Source: Planomicrobium soli
GTDB taxonomy: Bacteria > Bacillota > Bacilli > Bacillales_A > Planococcaceae
NCBI RefSeq assembly: GCF_003014655.1
Contig: NZ_PYAT01000009.1
Span: 62,001 to 126,000 of the forward strand
Direction: 5' to 3'
DNA length: 64,000 nt
This document shows positions 44,562 through 53,247 of the stretch, in pieces; position 1 is the first letter of the stretch; each line of letters starts with the position of its first letter. A program made the translations under genes and the position numbers. The notes under the pieces were generated by a model. It had not been told where the DNA came from. It saw only the letters and a program-made list of their open reading frames with translations, and searched no databases.

Positions 44562-45068
44562 TCACCGCTCCGTTTTTATTTTATTGGACGTCTTCCGCGT
44601 CTTCATCAACAGATAAATTCCGATTGCCATAAATACAAGGGCTATTATGTTCCAAACCAAGTCGTACATAAAAATGTCCACACCGTAACGGATCTGGTGC
44701 AGCTTCATCAATTTATGCTGGATCAGGCCGTCGTAAAGTTGAAAGGCCCCGGCTCCCAAGAAGGCGCCGCCAATCCACCTTTTCGGCCATAGCCCTTTTC
44801 TGCGCCGAAGGTTGGCATACATGAAAAGAGAGCCTACTGTTGCGAACCAACTAAACGCATGGAAGATGCCATCAGAAACAAGCCCGATATCTGTCGTGGA
44901 TTTATCGTAGAAATGGTGCCAATGCAGGATTTGATGAAAGACGGCTTCATCGATGAACGCGGCAAAGCCAATACCGAATAATATCCCGGACCAAAGATTG
45001 AATGACGAGTAAACGACACGATTTTTTGCTGTAGTATGATCTATTGAATTGCCATTGGTAATTGCCAT
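44562..45068 (-). CDS. DUF2243 membrane protein
   Basis: This 168-residue protein has four predicted helices and the DUF2243 signature FGIGFAAFIDEAVFHQILHWHH, followed by LIQHKLMKLHQIR; the histidines may bind metal or heme. Function is unknown. The 4-bp distance to the ctaG-like gene implies joint expression and a link to oxidase assembly. The 316-bp region upstream holds only the promoter of the divergent gene. Confidence 0.85.
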   Translation of the reverse strand: MAITNGNSIDHTTAKNRVVYSSFNLWSGILFGIGFAAFIDEAVFHQILHWHHFYDKSTTDIGLVSDGIFHAFSWFATVGSLFMYANLRRRKGLWPKRWIGGAFLGAGAFQLYDGLIQHKLMKLHQIRYGVDIFMYDLVWNIIALVFMAIGIYLLMKTRKTSNKIKTER

Positions 45069-45304
45069 AACTCCCCCTCCTTTTTCACTGCTACTTTTTT
45101 ACTTGTATTTTTTCAAAATAGAATATCAGCCGCTCTAAGTTGGTAAAAAATACCCTTTTACCCAGTACTTCAAACATTTCATAGTTCAAGCTAATCGACA
45201 ATATTTCATCGCTGAATACTGCGAAATTTGAGAAGTGCTAGAAAGGAATATACCCAAAAACTAATATCTGGATCGATTTTTCACTTCAACTGATAGAATA
45301 TTCT

Positions 45305-45332
45305 TTCACTCCCCATTGCTCTCCCGTATAAT
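45305..45332 (+). promoter_or_regulatory. candidate promoter of the tandem DUF2294 gene
   Basis: TTCACT (45305-45310), a 16-bp spacer and a perfect TATAAT (45327-45332), 52 bp before the start codon. Confidence 0.5.
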
Positions 45333-45384
45333 GATTCTTTAATGAAGGACGTTTTTTCTTCCGCAATAGAGGAGCTGAACACTT

Positions 45385-46080
45385 ATGTCAAAGGAAAAAA
45401 CGATTCATACAGAAATTGGATCCTATATTTCCACTTTGATACGCGATCATTTTGGGAAAGGCCCAACCTCAGCGTATGTTGCTTTTGCGCGACCATTTAT
45501 CACGATTCATCTTCGCGGATTTTTGACACCTACCGAAAAAGTCCTTTTAAAACAGAAGGCGCCAAACCAAGTATTGAAAATCAGGGATTTACTGATGAAA
45601 GACTTGATTTTAGAGATCAAGCTCGGATTGTGGAAAATAGGGGAACTAGATGTAAAAGAAGTGTATGCCGATTGGAATCTGGATAACAAGAGCGGCATGA
45701 TTATTGCGGTTTTGAATGAAGAAACAGAACAAAAGAATTTTGAATGGCCAAAAGACGTTGATGAAAAAACTTTTCAAGAAGAGATAGTCAGAGCCAGCAT
45801 AAAAGCGCAAAAAGCGCCAGGCGGCATAGATGTCTATTGGCTAAACGACCGGACTGTCCTTGCAGAACGAACGGAAATTTTAGTGGCAGTCGAAAAAGAG
45901 CTGATCAAAAATGGCTTCAGTGAAGAATTGAAACTTGCTAAACGTCCACTAGAACGGAAGGTATTGGCTGAAGTTCAATTAGAAACTGTTTTGAAAAGGA
46001 ACATTGCCGAAACCTTTGTAGAGTGGAACTTTGATACAGATAAGGCTTACACAGTCTTCATCCTTGAGCCGAAAAAATAA
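45385..46080 (+). CDS. tandem DUF2294 (MpsC-like) protein
   Basis: This 231-residue protein contains two copies of the DUF2294 domain, where single-domain homologs have about 120 residues. The first copy has GKGPTSAYVAFARPFITIHLRGFLTP-type sequence and ends near YADWNLDNKSGMIIAVL. The second has KAPGGIDVYWLNDRTVLAE and ends VEWNFDTDKAYTVFIL. The family is linked to a proposed sodium-translocating system (MpsC) and to inorganic carbon handling in staphylococci, though its biochemistry is unclear. No mpsAB partner lies nearby. GAGGAG precedes the ATG. Confidence 0.83.
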   Translation: MSKEKTIHTEIGSYISTLIRDHFGKGPTSAYVAFARPFITIHLRGFLTPTEKVLLKQKAPNQVLKIRDLLMKDLILEIKLGLWKIGELDVKEVYADWNLDNKSGMIIAVLNEETEQKNFEWPKDVDEKTFQEEIVRASIKAQKAPGGIDVYWLNDRTVLAERTEILVAVEKELIKNGFSEELKLAKRPLERKVLAEVQLETVLKRNIAETFVEWNFDTDKAYTVFILEPKK

Positions 46081-46127
46081 GAGCGAACGAAAAATACCAC
46101 CTGCATGGTGGATCTCCATTCGCTCTT
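46079..46127 (+). terminator. terminator after the tandem DUF2294 gene
   Basis: Arms AAGAGCGAA/TTCGCTCTT enclose a second small hairpin CCACC/GGTGG, making a branched structure followed by TTTCC. Confidence 0.65.
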
Positions 46128-46241
46128 TTCCGTTGCCGATAGATGACAGCCACAGTACTCGATGCTTACATTCTAATGCAAATGCTCTGCATACTGAGTT
46201 TCTTTCCGTCTTTATCATCAGAATATCTGGCTAATTTAGCA

Positions 46242-46436
46242 TTATTCAATAATAATCTGGACAGAGCGGCAGTACACACACATCGAATACATCTTTTGGG
46301 TAATCAGCTGCTCAATATAGGCAGCAGAATCAGTAAACTCCCTTTTGTTTACTGGAGTTTCTACAAAGCCGCAACGATCTCCAGCATGTTGCCTTTGATG
46401 GATTTGCTTTTTTTTATGGTCAATAAAATAATTCAA
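46242..46436 (-). CDS. possible small Cys/His protein (64 aa, TTG start)
   Basis: The frame reads MNYFIDHKKKQIHQRQHAGD, then RCGFVETPV, and ends with a CxxC (SMCVYCRSV). The balance of polar and hydrophobic residues and the His/Cys pattern look like a genuine small zinc protein. AAAGGA lies about 12 bases upstream of the TTG. I do not recognise the family. The alternative plus-strand frame here is hydrophobic and unlikely. The remainder of the 530-bp gap (46140-46670) shows only a hairpin at 46467-46511 and an inverted repeat TTGGAAA/TTTTCCAA near 46600. Confidence 0.4.
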   Translation of the reverse strand: MNYFIDHKKKQIHQRQHAGDRCGFVETPVNKREFTDSAAYIEQLITQKMYSMCVYCRSVQIIIE

Positions 46437-46466
46437 CTCTATTTCTCTTCCTTTCTATTCTACAAA

Positions 46467-46511
46467 AAAACCGAAAAGAGCTCTCTCAAAAGAGAACTTC
46501 TTTCCGGTTTT
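46467..46511 (-). terminator. hairpin terminator downstream of the HMA-like gene
   Basis: On the minus strand a long interrupted stem (AAAACCGGAAAGA.. pairing with ..TCTTTTCGGTTTT) is followed by a T run. It could end the transcript of the HMA-like gene before the 64-aa frame. Confidence 0.6.
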
Positions 46512-46672
46512 GTAGGCAGCTCTAACGTCTGTTACATCTAACCAAATATTGAATTATATTAAACCAAAATCATATTCATTGAGAAGGTATAGTCATCCAA
46601 ATTGGAAACACTATTGTTTTCCAAGTATACTAAGCATACTTGTTTCGTAACACTAAGTAAAGGGTTTACCTT

Positions 46673-46885
46673 CTATTGGTCTGTCACATGATAACCTTCA
46701 AGTTGAATTCTTTTTGTTAATTGATCCGCTGATATTTGAGTTGGATCAAAAGTGATCGCAACTTCGCCTTCTTCAATATCTACTAAAGCCCGTTCAACTT
46801 CCTCCATTTCAATCAGAAAAGACTCTAATGACTGCAACGTTTTTTCTTCTGTCGCCTCTTGCACTTGAATTGTCATTGTTTCCAT
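46673..46885 (-). CDS. HMA-like (ferredoxin-fold) small protein without CxxC
   Basis: This 70-residue protein has the size and pattern of a copper-chaperone-like HMA domain, with a beta strand TIQVQEA, a helix, DIEEGEVAITFDPTQISADQLTKRI and the final EGYHV. At the place of the metal-binding MxCxxC it has EATEEKTLQ, so copper binding through cysteines is not possible. It may be a decayed or repurposed chaperone. It stands alone, with no copper ATPase or CsoR gene nearby. Confidence 0.7.
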   Translation of the reverse strand: METMTIQVQEATEEKTLQSLESFLIEMEEVERALVDIEEGEVAITFDPTQISADQLTKRIQLEGYHVTDQ

Positions 46886-46983
46886 AAAAAATCATCCTTC
46901 CCGCTATAGATTTCTTATCTATACCCGGAAACCGAAAGGAATAAAAGAAAAGAGACAAACAGCAGAGACAAAAGTCTCCACTG

Positions 46984-49080
46984 TCAGAATTCCATCTTTA
47001 ATTTCCCGTCTTCAAGCAGCAGCTTAGCATTGAACTTCTTTCCGTTTTTGGAGACAAATCCTTTTAGCACCGGCGTTTTTCCTTTTGTGCATAAATACTC
47101 GATTTGTTTGGCCGTCAACCTCTTTTTCAAGAATACAGCGGGGAACGATTGCTTACATTCTGTACAATTGTAATAGCCCTTACTCGATATAATTATGCCT
47201 TTTTTGCATGTTGGGCATGGGGCAATCTCTTCTTTTCCAGTCGGCATTGCCATTTGGTCCGGCAAGCCGTTTTTTTGCATCTGTGCTGGCACTTCATCCA
47301 ACAGCTTCTGAATAAACTTCCCGATGGTGGCAAGGAATACTTCTGAAGATCCCTCCCCATTGCCAATTTTCTTTAGGTATGTTTCCCATTTTGCAGTCAT
47401 GGAAGGGCTGGAAAGCAAGTTTCCTTCAATCGACTGGCATAAAATCCGCCCTTTGTCGGTGATTGAAACAATATTTTTGTTTACCGCAATGTATTCGTGG
47501 CGTTTAATTGTTTCGATAATTCCACTCCGGGTCGCTTCGGTGCCAAGCCCCTCGATTTCTTTTAAAATTTCGGTATCTTCCACATCTTCCACAAACTTAC
47601 CGCACGTCTTCATCATGGCAATCAATTGCCCCTCTGTATACGGCTTCGGCGGTGTGGTCATGCCTTCTTTTACGGCCACTTTGCTTTTTACCGGCTCTTG
47701 CTCCTGCAGTTGCGGAAGAGAAGGTTCTGCCTTGGCGTCACGGGTTGAGGGAAACAGCTCTTTCCAGCCTTGCTCAAGCTCAGTCTTGCCAATTGTGAAA
47801 AAATCCAATCCGTTCACACTGGTTGTTACTTTTGTTTCCGCGTAGCGGTAATCCTTATGGAACATCGCCAATGTTGTCCGAAGCACTTCTTCATACAAGT
47901 TGCGTTCATCACGCGCTAAACCATCAAGTTTCTTAGTCGTGGGCAAAGTTTTTGTGGGAATGATGGCATAATGCTCCTGTACTTTTGCGTTATCTACAAA
48001 ACGTTTCTTCGGAGCTTTTGAAAATATCGGAAAAGCAGTACCGATCAATTGCTGATACGCTTCTACTTGGTTTGCCAAATAAGCGAATTCGCTTGTTGTA
48101 ATGTGCTGCGCATCCGTTCTTGGGTAACTGACAAGTTTTTTTTCGTAGAGCCCTTGCATGACCGACAGTACTTTTGAAGGGCTGTATTTCCACTTTCGGT
48201 TAGCCGCTGCCTGCAATGTTGACAGTGAGTGCAGTTGAGGAGGAGGCGTCCGCTTTTCAGTTGTTTTCACCGAGGTGACCGTCCCGTCCGCTTTACCGGA
48301 TATACCGTGCTTTGAAAGCAGCTCTTCCGCTTCCTTACGCTCTTTTGACTTTAATTTCGCTTTGCCTTTGTAGCTTCCTTTTTCCGCGTCAAATATCCCT
48401 TCGATCTCATAGAACGGCTCCGGCACAAACGCTTCAATTTCTTTTTCACGCTGGTAAATCAGGAAGACTGTTGGCGTTTGCACCCGGCCGATGGCAAAAA
48501 CTTCTCGGATCCCTTTTGCCTGAAGCAATAGTGAATACAGGCGGGAACCGTTCATTCCTACCAGCCAGTCACTGATTTGCCGTGCCTTCGCCTCTTCATA
48601 CAATAAGAGGTCCTGTCGGTTGTCGCGAAGTTCCTGAAACCCTTTTCTCACTTCATCCACTTCAAGGGAGTTGATCCATAGCCGCTTGATCGTCTTTCCT
48701 TTTGCGCCCGTTTGGTAGTAAATGCTGTAAAAAATATTAGAACCTTCCCGGTCAACGTCGCAGGCGTTGATGACGGTATCGGTTTGCTGTATGAGTTTTT
48801 TGATGATATTAAATTGCTGGGCCTTGCCACGGGCCACTTGAAATTGATAATTCGCCGGCAAAATAGGCAAAGCGGCAAGCGACCACTTGCCCCATTTTGG
48901 ATCATATGCTTTTGGTTCCTTCAATTCGACGAGGTGGCCAATCCCCCACGTAATATAGGCGCCTTCAGGAAAAATGGCATTCGGGGCGACTTCTATATAG
49001 CCATCGCGCTTTGTTGTCTTGAACGCATCGGCGTAGGCTTTTGCCTGGCTCGGTTTTTCGGCCACAATTACTGGTTTCAT
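46984..49080 (-). CDS. topB: DNA topoisomerase III
   Basis: This 698-residue type IA topoisomerase has the TOPRIM start VIVAEKPSQAKAYADAF and the acidic DVDREGSNI motif. The catalytic tyrosine lies in KLVSYPRTDAQHI. A C-terminal zinc ribbon (CPTCKKGII...YNCTECKQSF) follows, then a short positively charged domain. It decatenates DNA and relaxes negative supercoils. The ATG at 49080 has AAAGGAAG 6 bases upstream; an earlier in-frame ATG has less support. It lies 74 bp after a TrkA-C membrane protein gene on the same strand. Confidence 0.95.
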   Translation of the reverse strand: MKPVIVAEKPSQAKAYADAFKTTKRDGYIEVAPNAIFPEGAYITWGIGHLVELKEPKAYDPKWGKWSLAALPILPANYQFQVARGKAQQFNIIKKLIQQTDTVINACDVDREGSNIFYSIYYQTGAKGKTIKRLWINSLEVDEVRKGFQELRDNRQDLLLYEEAKARQISDWLVGMNGSRLYSLLLQAKGIREVFAIGRVQTPTVFLIYQREKEIEAFVPEPFYEIEGIFDAEKGSYKGKAKLKSKERKEAEELLSKHGISGKADGTVTSVKTTEKRTPPPQLHSLSTLQAAANRKWKYSPSKVLSVMQGLYEKKLVSYPRTDAQHITTSEFAYLANQVEAYQQLIGTAFPIFSKAPKKRFVDNAKVQEHYAIIPTKTLPTTKKLDGLARDERNLYEEVLRTTLAMFHKDYRYAETKVTTSVNGLDFFTIGKTELEQGWKELFPSTRDAKAEPSLPQLQEQEPVKSKVAVKEGMTTPPKPYTEGQLIAMMKTCGKFVEDVEDTEILKEIEGLGTEATRSGIIETIKRHEYIAVNKNIVSITDKGRILCQSIEGNLLSSPSMTAKWETYLKKIGNGEGSSEVFLATIGKFIQKLLDEVPAQMQKNGLPDQMAMPTGKEEIAPCPTCKKGIIISSKGYYNCTECKQSFPAVFLKKRLTAKQIEYLCTKGKTPVLKGFVSKNGKKFNAKLLLEDGKLKMEF

Positions 49081-49154
49081 ATTATACTTCCTTTCACGCA
49101 TTTCCTTTCTTTTATTGTACTCTTTCCCCAACAGAAGCAAAGAAATTCAATCCG

Positions 49155-49835
49155 CTATTTTGCACTATCCGACAGCATATCAGCAAAATCTTTCTTAATA
49201 TGGTCTTTTTCACCGAATATCATGATTTTGTCGCCAACCTGCAACTTTTCGTTAAACAAATCTTTGCGCAAAATCTCATCGCCTCTGCGAATGAACAACA
49301 GGTGGAGATCAGCATCTTTCATAATGAGTTCTTCTGCCCGAAGGCTATCGTACTTTGAACCTTCTTTAATGTCTACGAGAGCCACCATGTCCTCTTCTTT
49401 TAAACTTAACGCTGTTTTTAGCGGCCAGTCTTCAAGATCGTACTCTTCGTCCAGTTCGTGCTCAAACTTAGCAACCAGGAACTTCTTGACCTTTCCACTT
49501 CTTAAAATCATTAATATAACAAAAAGAGCCCCAACAAAAACAAGCATGTTATTAATCCGCAAGTCGTTGGAAAGGAGCGACGCAATTGATGAAATCATGA
49601 CCGCGAGCGAGAAATATCCAAATAAGATTACCGTTGCGCTGATTTTTCTGCGGATTGGATGATCAATAATCAGGGAAGCTTCATCCGTGGTGAAGCCGGT
49701 TGCCGTCAACATGGAGATCACTTGATAACGCGCTATCTGTTTTTTAAGACCAGTTGCGACAAACAACATTGTTGCAATTTCGATCACCAGCAACATGATG
49801 GATAAATAAATTAAGATAAACAGAAACTCTCCCAT
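49155..49835 (-). CDS. membrane protein with C-terminal TrkA-C domain
   Basis: This 226-residue protein has three predicted helices in the first 110 residues. A soluble RCK_C/TrkA-C domain (about 140-220) follows, with LRAEELIMKDADLHLLFIRRG and LQVGDKIMIFGEKDHI. Such domains bind small ligands such as c-di-AMP and control ion flux, but no pore is evident. It could be a regulator or a partial transporter. It may be co-transcribed with topB. Confidence 0.75.
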   Translation of the reverse strand: MGEFLFILIYLSIMLLVIEIATMLFVATGLKKQIARYQVISMLTATGFTTDEASLIIDHPIRRKISATVILFGYFSLAVMISSIASLLSNDLRINNMLVFVGALFVILMILRSGKVKKFLVAKFEHELDEEYDLEDWPLKTALSLKEEDMVALVDIKEGSKYDSLRAEELIMKDADLHLLFIRRGDEILRKDLFNEKLQVGDKIMIFGEKDHIKKDFADMLSDSAK

Positions 49836-49967
49836 TTTTTTCCCCCATTCTTGCTTATATGGAGCATATTCCCGTAAATTGAAGTTTAAAATCCTCCGAA
49901 AAAGAAATACTCCGTAGTATAATAGGAGAAGATGAATTGTTCCAGTGAAAAGAATGGAGAGAACCCT

Positions 49968-50660
49968 ATGACAATAAACAGCAGATCTGCTTTGCTTGCA
50001 GGAGCCAGTGGTTTAGTCGGCACTGAGTTGCTGCATGTACTGCTCGAAAACCCTGTTTATGAACACGTAAAGATAATGGTCCGAAAACCTTTGGATGCCA
50101 AGCATCCTAAATTAGAACAAGTTGTTGTCGACTATGAAGAACTTGAAAACTACTCAATTCACTTTAAGGTCCATGATGTCTATTGCTGCTTGGGAACCAC
50201 CATCAAAAAAGCGGGTTCCCAGGAAGCCTTCAAGAAAGTGGATTATGAATATCCAGTGAGACTTGCCAATATGGCGAGTGTGCACGGCGTCCAAAACTTT
50301 CTTATCGTTTCCGCCCTTGGAGCAGATGCAGAATCGAAAGTTTTTTACAGCAAAACTAAAGGGGAACTTGAAGAGCAGTTGAAAAAACTTGAACTTCCTG
50401 CTCTGCACATCTTCCGCCCTTCACTTTTGCTCGGCAATCGCCAGGAATTCCGTTTGGGTGAGAAGACGGCGATTGCGTTAAGCCCAATTTTCAGCCTTTT
50501 CCTCACCGGTCCTTTACAGAAATACAAACCTGTAAGCGCTAGAAGCGTCGCTAACGCCATGTATACAATCGCTCAAATAAATCAAACCGGCATCTATACG
50601 TATCCTTCTGACCAAATCAAGAAAATTAATCAACAAACTATACATGAAACAAAAAGATGA
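49968..50660 (+). CDS. NAD(P)-binding atypical SDR (HTATIP2/YbjT-like)
   Basis: This 230-residue protein has the atypical SDR Rossmann motif AGASGLVGTELLHVLLEN and then DVYCCLGTTIKKAGS, FLIVSALGADAESKVFYSKTKGELEE and HIFRPSLLLG, matching TIP30/HTATIP2-type proteins. The reaction is unknown. The ATG at 49968 follows GGAGAG. The gene is isolated and ends at a strong hairpin. Confidence 0.85.
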   Translation: MTINSRSALLAGASGLVGTELLHVLLENPVYEHVKIMVRKPLDAKHPKLEQVVVDYEELENYSIHFKVHDVYCCLGTTIKKAGSQEAFKKVDYEYPVRLANMASVHGVQNFLIVSALGADAESKVFYSKTKGELEEQLKKLELPALHIFRPSLLLGNRQEFRLGEKTAIALSPIFSLFLTGPLQKYKPVSARSVANAMYTIAQINQTGIYTYPSDQIKKINQQTIHETKR

Positions 50661-50688
50661 GACCGAAAATTCGGCCTCATCTTTTTTA
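50655..50688 (+). terminator. terminator after the atypical SDR gene
   Basis: AGATGAG.CCGAA pairs with TTCGG.CTCATCT and six T follow; the stem overlaps the stop codon. Confidence 0.85.
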
Positions 50689-50743
50689 GTAATTCTATTA
50701 ATCATTTTGGAAGCTGCAAACTGCAGCTGTCTTGGTTAGGCAG

Positions 50744-51211
50744 TCAATGATTGATTTTTTCTGTAGCTTTGATATCCGCCTGCAGTTCGATCTCCACATT
50801 GCCTTGGATTGCCCGGCTGATCATGCACGAACTTTCCGCTTTTTCGGCAAGCTTCTGTGCCAACGAAAAATCGCGCTCGGTAGCATCGGCTTTTAGCACG
50901 ATACGGGGTCTATGGATAATGCGCTCATAAGTAATGACGCCGTTCGTCACATCGACAATGCCTTCTGATTCCATCGTCAAAGAGTCTTTGTCCAGCTTGC
51001 TGCGCTCCATCATGGCCGCCAGTGTAATAATATAGCAGGTTGCGGCAGCACCAAGCAGCATTTCATCTGGGTTGGTCCCGACTCCAGGCCCGTCCATTTC
51101 TGGAGGAATCGAAATCCGGGTTTTTAAGTTGCCGGCCTCAATTTCCCCGACATCATTGCGGAGGCCTGGCCAATTAGCTTGTAAGTGAAAACTGTGTTTT
51201 GCCACTTTCAT
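50744..51211 (-). CDS. OsmC-family peroxiredoxin-like protein
   Basis: This 155-residue OsmC-fold protein is distinct from the Ohr at 25.9 kb. The first cysteine lies in LLGAAATCYIITLAAMMERS and the second in AEKAESSCMISRAIQGNVEI. This is the SACOL1771/YmaD-like type of peroxidase. It lies 25 bp after a PfkB kinase gene and probably shares its transcript. Organic peroxide reduction is the family role. Confidence 0.87.
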   Translation of the reverse strand: MKVAKHSFHLQANWPGLRNDVGEIEAGNLKTRISIPPEMDGPGVGTNPDEMLLGAAATCYIITLAAMMERSKLDKDSLTMESEGIVDVTNGVITYERIIHRPRIVLKADATERDFSLAQKLAEKAESSCMISRAIQGNVEIELQADIKATEKINH

Positions 51212-51236
51212 CTCTCTCCTATCGCCATTCTTTTCT

Positions 51237-52178
51237 TTATCGATTCAGCCGTTCCAATTCTTCAAGGCGGGGCATTGCAGTAAGGGCACCCGCTTTTGTT
51301 GCGCACAGCGCTCCAAGCTTATTGGAGAAAGAAGCGCATTCGATGACTTCCTGCTTCGTCTTAGGCATGCCATTCAAATGAATATAGCGAATGGTGCCAG
51401 CGACAAATGCATCTCCGGCCCCGGTCGTGTCAACCGGCTGGACCGGAATGACCGGTATATGAAAAACATCTTCTTCAAAAAGAGCATACGTCCCGTTTTT
51501 ACCATCTGTCAAGAAAACAAGCGGAATATTAAATGCTGAAAGGCGCGCAATCCCTTCTTCCATAGACTCGGTCTCCATTAAAAATGCCAGTTCATCTGTT
51601 GTTACTTTCAGCACATCGGTAGTCTGCAAGAATTTGCAGGCTGTCTCCCGGCTGCGTTGTTCGCTATCCCAACGGAGCGGCCGAATGTTGGCATCAAATG
51701 TACAAATCACACCGTTTGCCTTTGCAAGTTCTACCGCTTTCTCCGTTGTTTTTAATGCTTCCGGATGAAACATCGTGCCGGAACAGACATGAAAAACACT
51801 GGCCCGTTGGAAAGCTTCCGTTAAAAGATCATTCGGTGTTACTTGAATATCAGGCGTCTCATTCACATAGTCCGCAAAAATCCGGTCATAGTCCGGGGTT
51901 AAATGAATAAAAACGCCGCTTACCCGTTTTTCCGGCACAATGATCGACGGATAAAGCATCACGCCTTCTTTTTCAAGTTCGCCGCGAACAAAGGCAGATG
52001 TTTCATCATCTCCTGTCACTGTGATAAATGCGGAAGGTACACCCAACCGGCTTACGCCTGCGGCTACATTTACCGTTGCTCCGCCGAGATGGCGTGTAAA
52101 CGCATCGTTATTTGTATTATTTGCTATATAGTCGACAAAAGCATCCCCATACGTAAGGACGTGCTTCAAGTTGGTCAT
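51237..52178 (-). CDS. PfkB-family sugar kinase (fructokinase-like)
   Basis: This 313-residue kinase has the N-terminal sugar site GGATVNVAAGVSRLG and the C-terminal ATP and anion-hole motif DTTGAGDAFVAGTI with the catalytic Asp. It resembles fructokinases and related sugar kinases; the substrate is not certain. It is upstream of the OsmC-like gene, with no sugar transporter or regulator nearby. Confidence 0.88.
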   Translation of the reverse strand: MTNLKHVLTYGDAFVDYIANNTNNDAFTRHLGGATVNVAAGVSRLGVPSAFITVTGDDETSAFVRGELEKEGVMLYPSIIVPEKRVSGVFIHLTPDYDRIFADYVNETPDIQVTPNDLLTEAFQRASVFHVCSGTMFHPEALKTTEKAVELAKANGVICTFDANIRPLRWDSEQRSRETACKFLQTTDVLKVTTDELAFLMETESMEEGIARLSAFNIPLVFLTDGKNGTYALFEEDVFHIPVIPVQPVDTTGAGDAFVAGTIRYIHLNGMPKTKQEVIECASFSNKLGALCATKAGALTAMPRLEELERLNR

Positions 52179-52365
52179 TGGTTTGCCTCCACTCTTTCAG
52201 CCCACTTGAGGTGTGCTTCAAAAGATCTTTTTTTACTTATTTCGTATAATTCTATCACAAAAACCACTTAGACCCGCTAAAGTAAGGCTGCAACCAAGCG
52301 AGGTTAGGACGGCTTTTCTATCATACGATAAAAGGAAAACATTCCGGAAGGCATTTTTATATCAT

Positions 52366-53160
52366 TTACAAATTTTTCTCCGTTTTTTTGTATAGTGTTT
52401 CCCGGCGATCGTCAAAAACTGGAATGCGCCCACGTACTTCGTCCACTTCAGTTAAATCTATTTCTGTATATCCGATGGTTTCTTCCATGCCTAACTGCAT
52501 ACGGACTTCGCCCCAAGGTGCGATAACCATCGAATTGCCACCAAATTCGTTTTTCGGATCACTTCCGGCACGATTGACCGCGACAACAAAGCATTGATTT
52601 TCAATTGCCCGGGCTTGAAGCAATACCCGCCAATGATCGATCCGTGCTGCCGGCCACTCTGCCGGCACAAACATGATTTTAGCGCCATTCAACGCATGGG
52701 CGCGGATCCATTCCGGAAATCGGATATCATAGCAGATAACTCCACCGCATGTAACACCGTCCAATTCAAAAAGATTGAGCGAATTTCCCGCTTCTAAATA
52801 TACATGTTCGTCCATCAGTCCAAAAAGATGGGCTTTGTCGTATTCTCCGACAGCTTCACCATTTTTATCAGCAATGTGCATTGTATTATAGAAAGCGCCG
52901 TTTTTATGGGTGGATACAGAACCGCCCACCACATGCACTTGATTCTTCTTGGCAAAATCAGCAATGAATGATTTTGCCCGTTCTTCACTATCCGACAATG
53001 CCTCCAGCTCGGTCAACGCGTAGCCTGTATTCCACATCTCAGGCAGCACAATAATATCCGCTCCGTTTTCTTTTGCCTCGGTCATTTTTTCTGCCACACG
53101 GGCGAAATTCGTTTCCGGATTTCCAAATGCGATATCAAGTTGTATGCAAGCAATTTTCAT
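52366..53160 (-). CDS. mtnU: carbon-nitrogen hydrolase, MtnU/omega-amidase type
   Basis: This 264-residue nitrilase-superfamily enzyme has the catalytic triad Glu in IIVLPEMWNTGY, Lys in GEYDKAHLFG and Cys in GGVICYDIRFPEW. The closest recalled group includes Bacillus MtnU, which clears the 2-oxo-acid amide formed by transamination with glutamine. It diverges from the mtnE-like aminotransferase across a 90-bp gap, supporting a shared methionine-salvage role. The other mtn genes are not in the window. Confidence 0.82.
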   Translation of the reverse strand: MKIACIQLDIAFGNPETNFARVAEKMTEAKENGADIIVLPEMWNTGYALTELEALSDSEERAKSFIADFAKKNQVHVVGGSVSTHKNGAFYNTMHIADKNGEAVGEYDKAHLFGLMDEHVYLEAGNSLNLFELDGVTCGGVICYDIRFPEWIRAHALNGAKIMFVPAEWPAARIDHWRVLLQARAIENQCFVVAVNRAGSDPKNEFGGNSMVIAPWGEVRMQLGMEETIGYTEIDLTEVDEVRGRIPVFDDRRETLYKKTEKNL

Positions 53161-53247
53161 TTGTTTTTCCTCCAGTAGACAAGTTACTTTAAACTCTATA
53201 AGATTTGAAGTAGATGCGCAATTATTTAGAAAATGAGGGACATTTTA

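Noticed and set aside
46143..46541. 132-codon plus-strand hydrophobic open frame
   Set aside because: Starts inside the previous terminator region, has no ribosome site, and ends across a hairpin; composition looks like translated AT-rich non-coding DNA.
48712..49662. 316-codon plus-strand open frame opposite topB and the TrkA-C gene
   Set aside because: It crosses two well-supported genes and the gap between them, has no ribosome site and no recognisable domain; it is a shadow frame.
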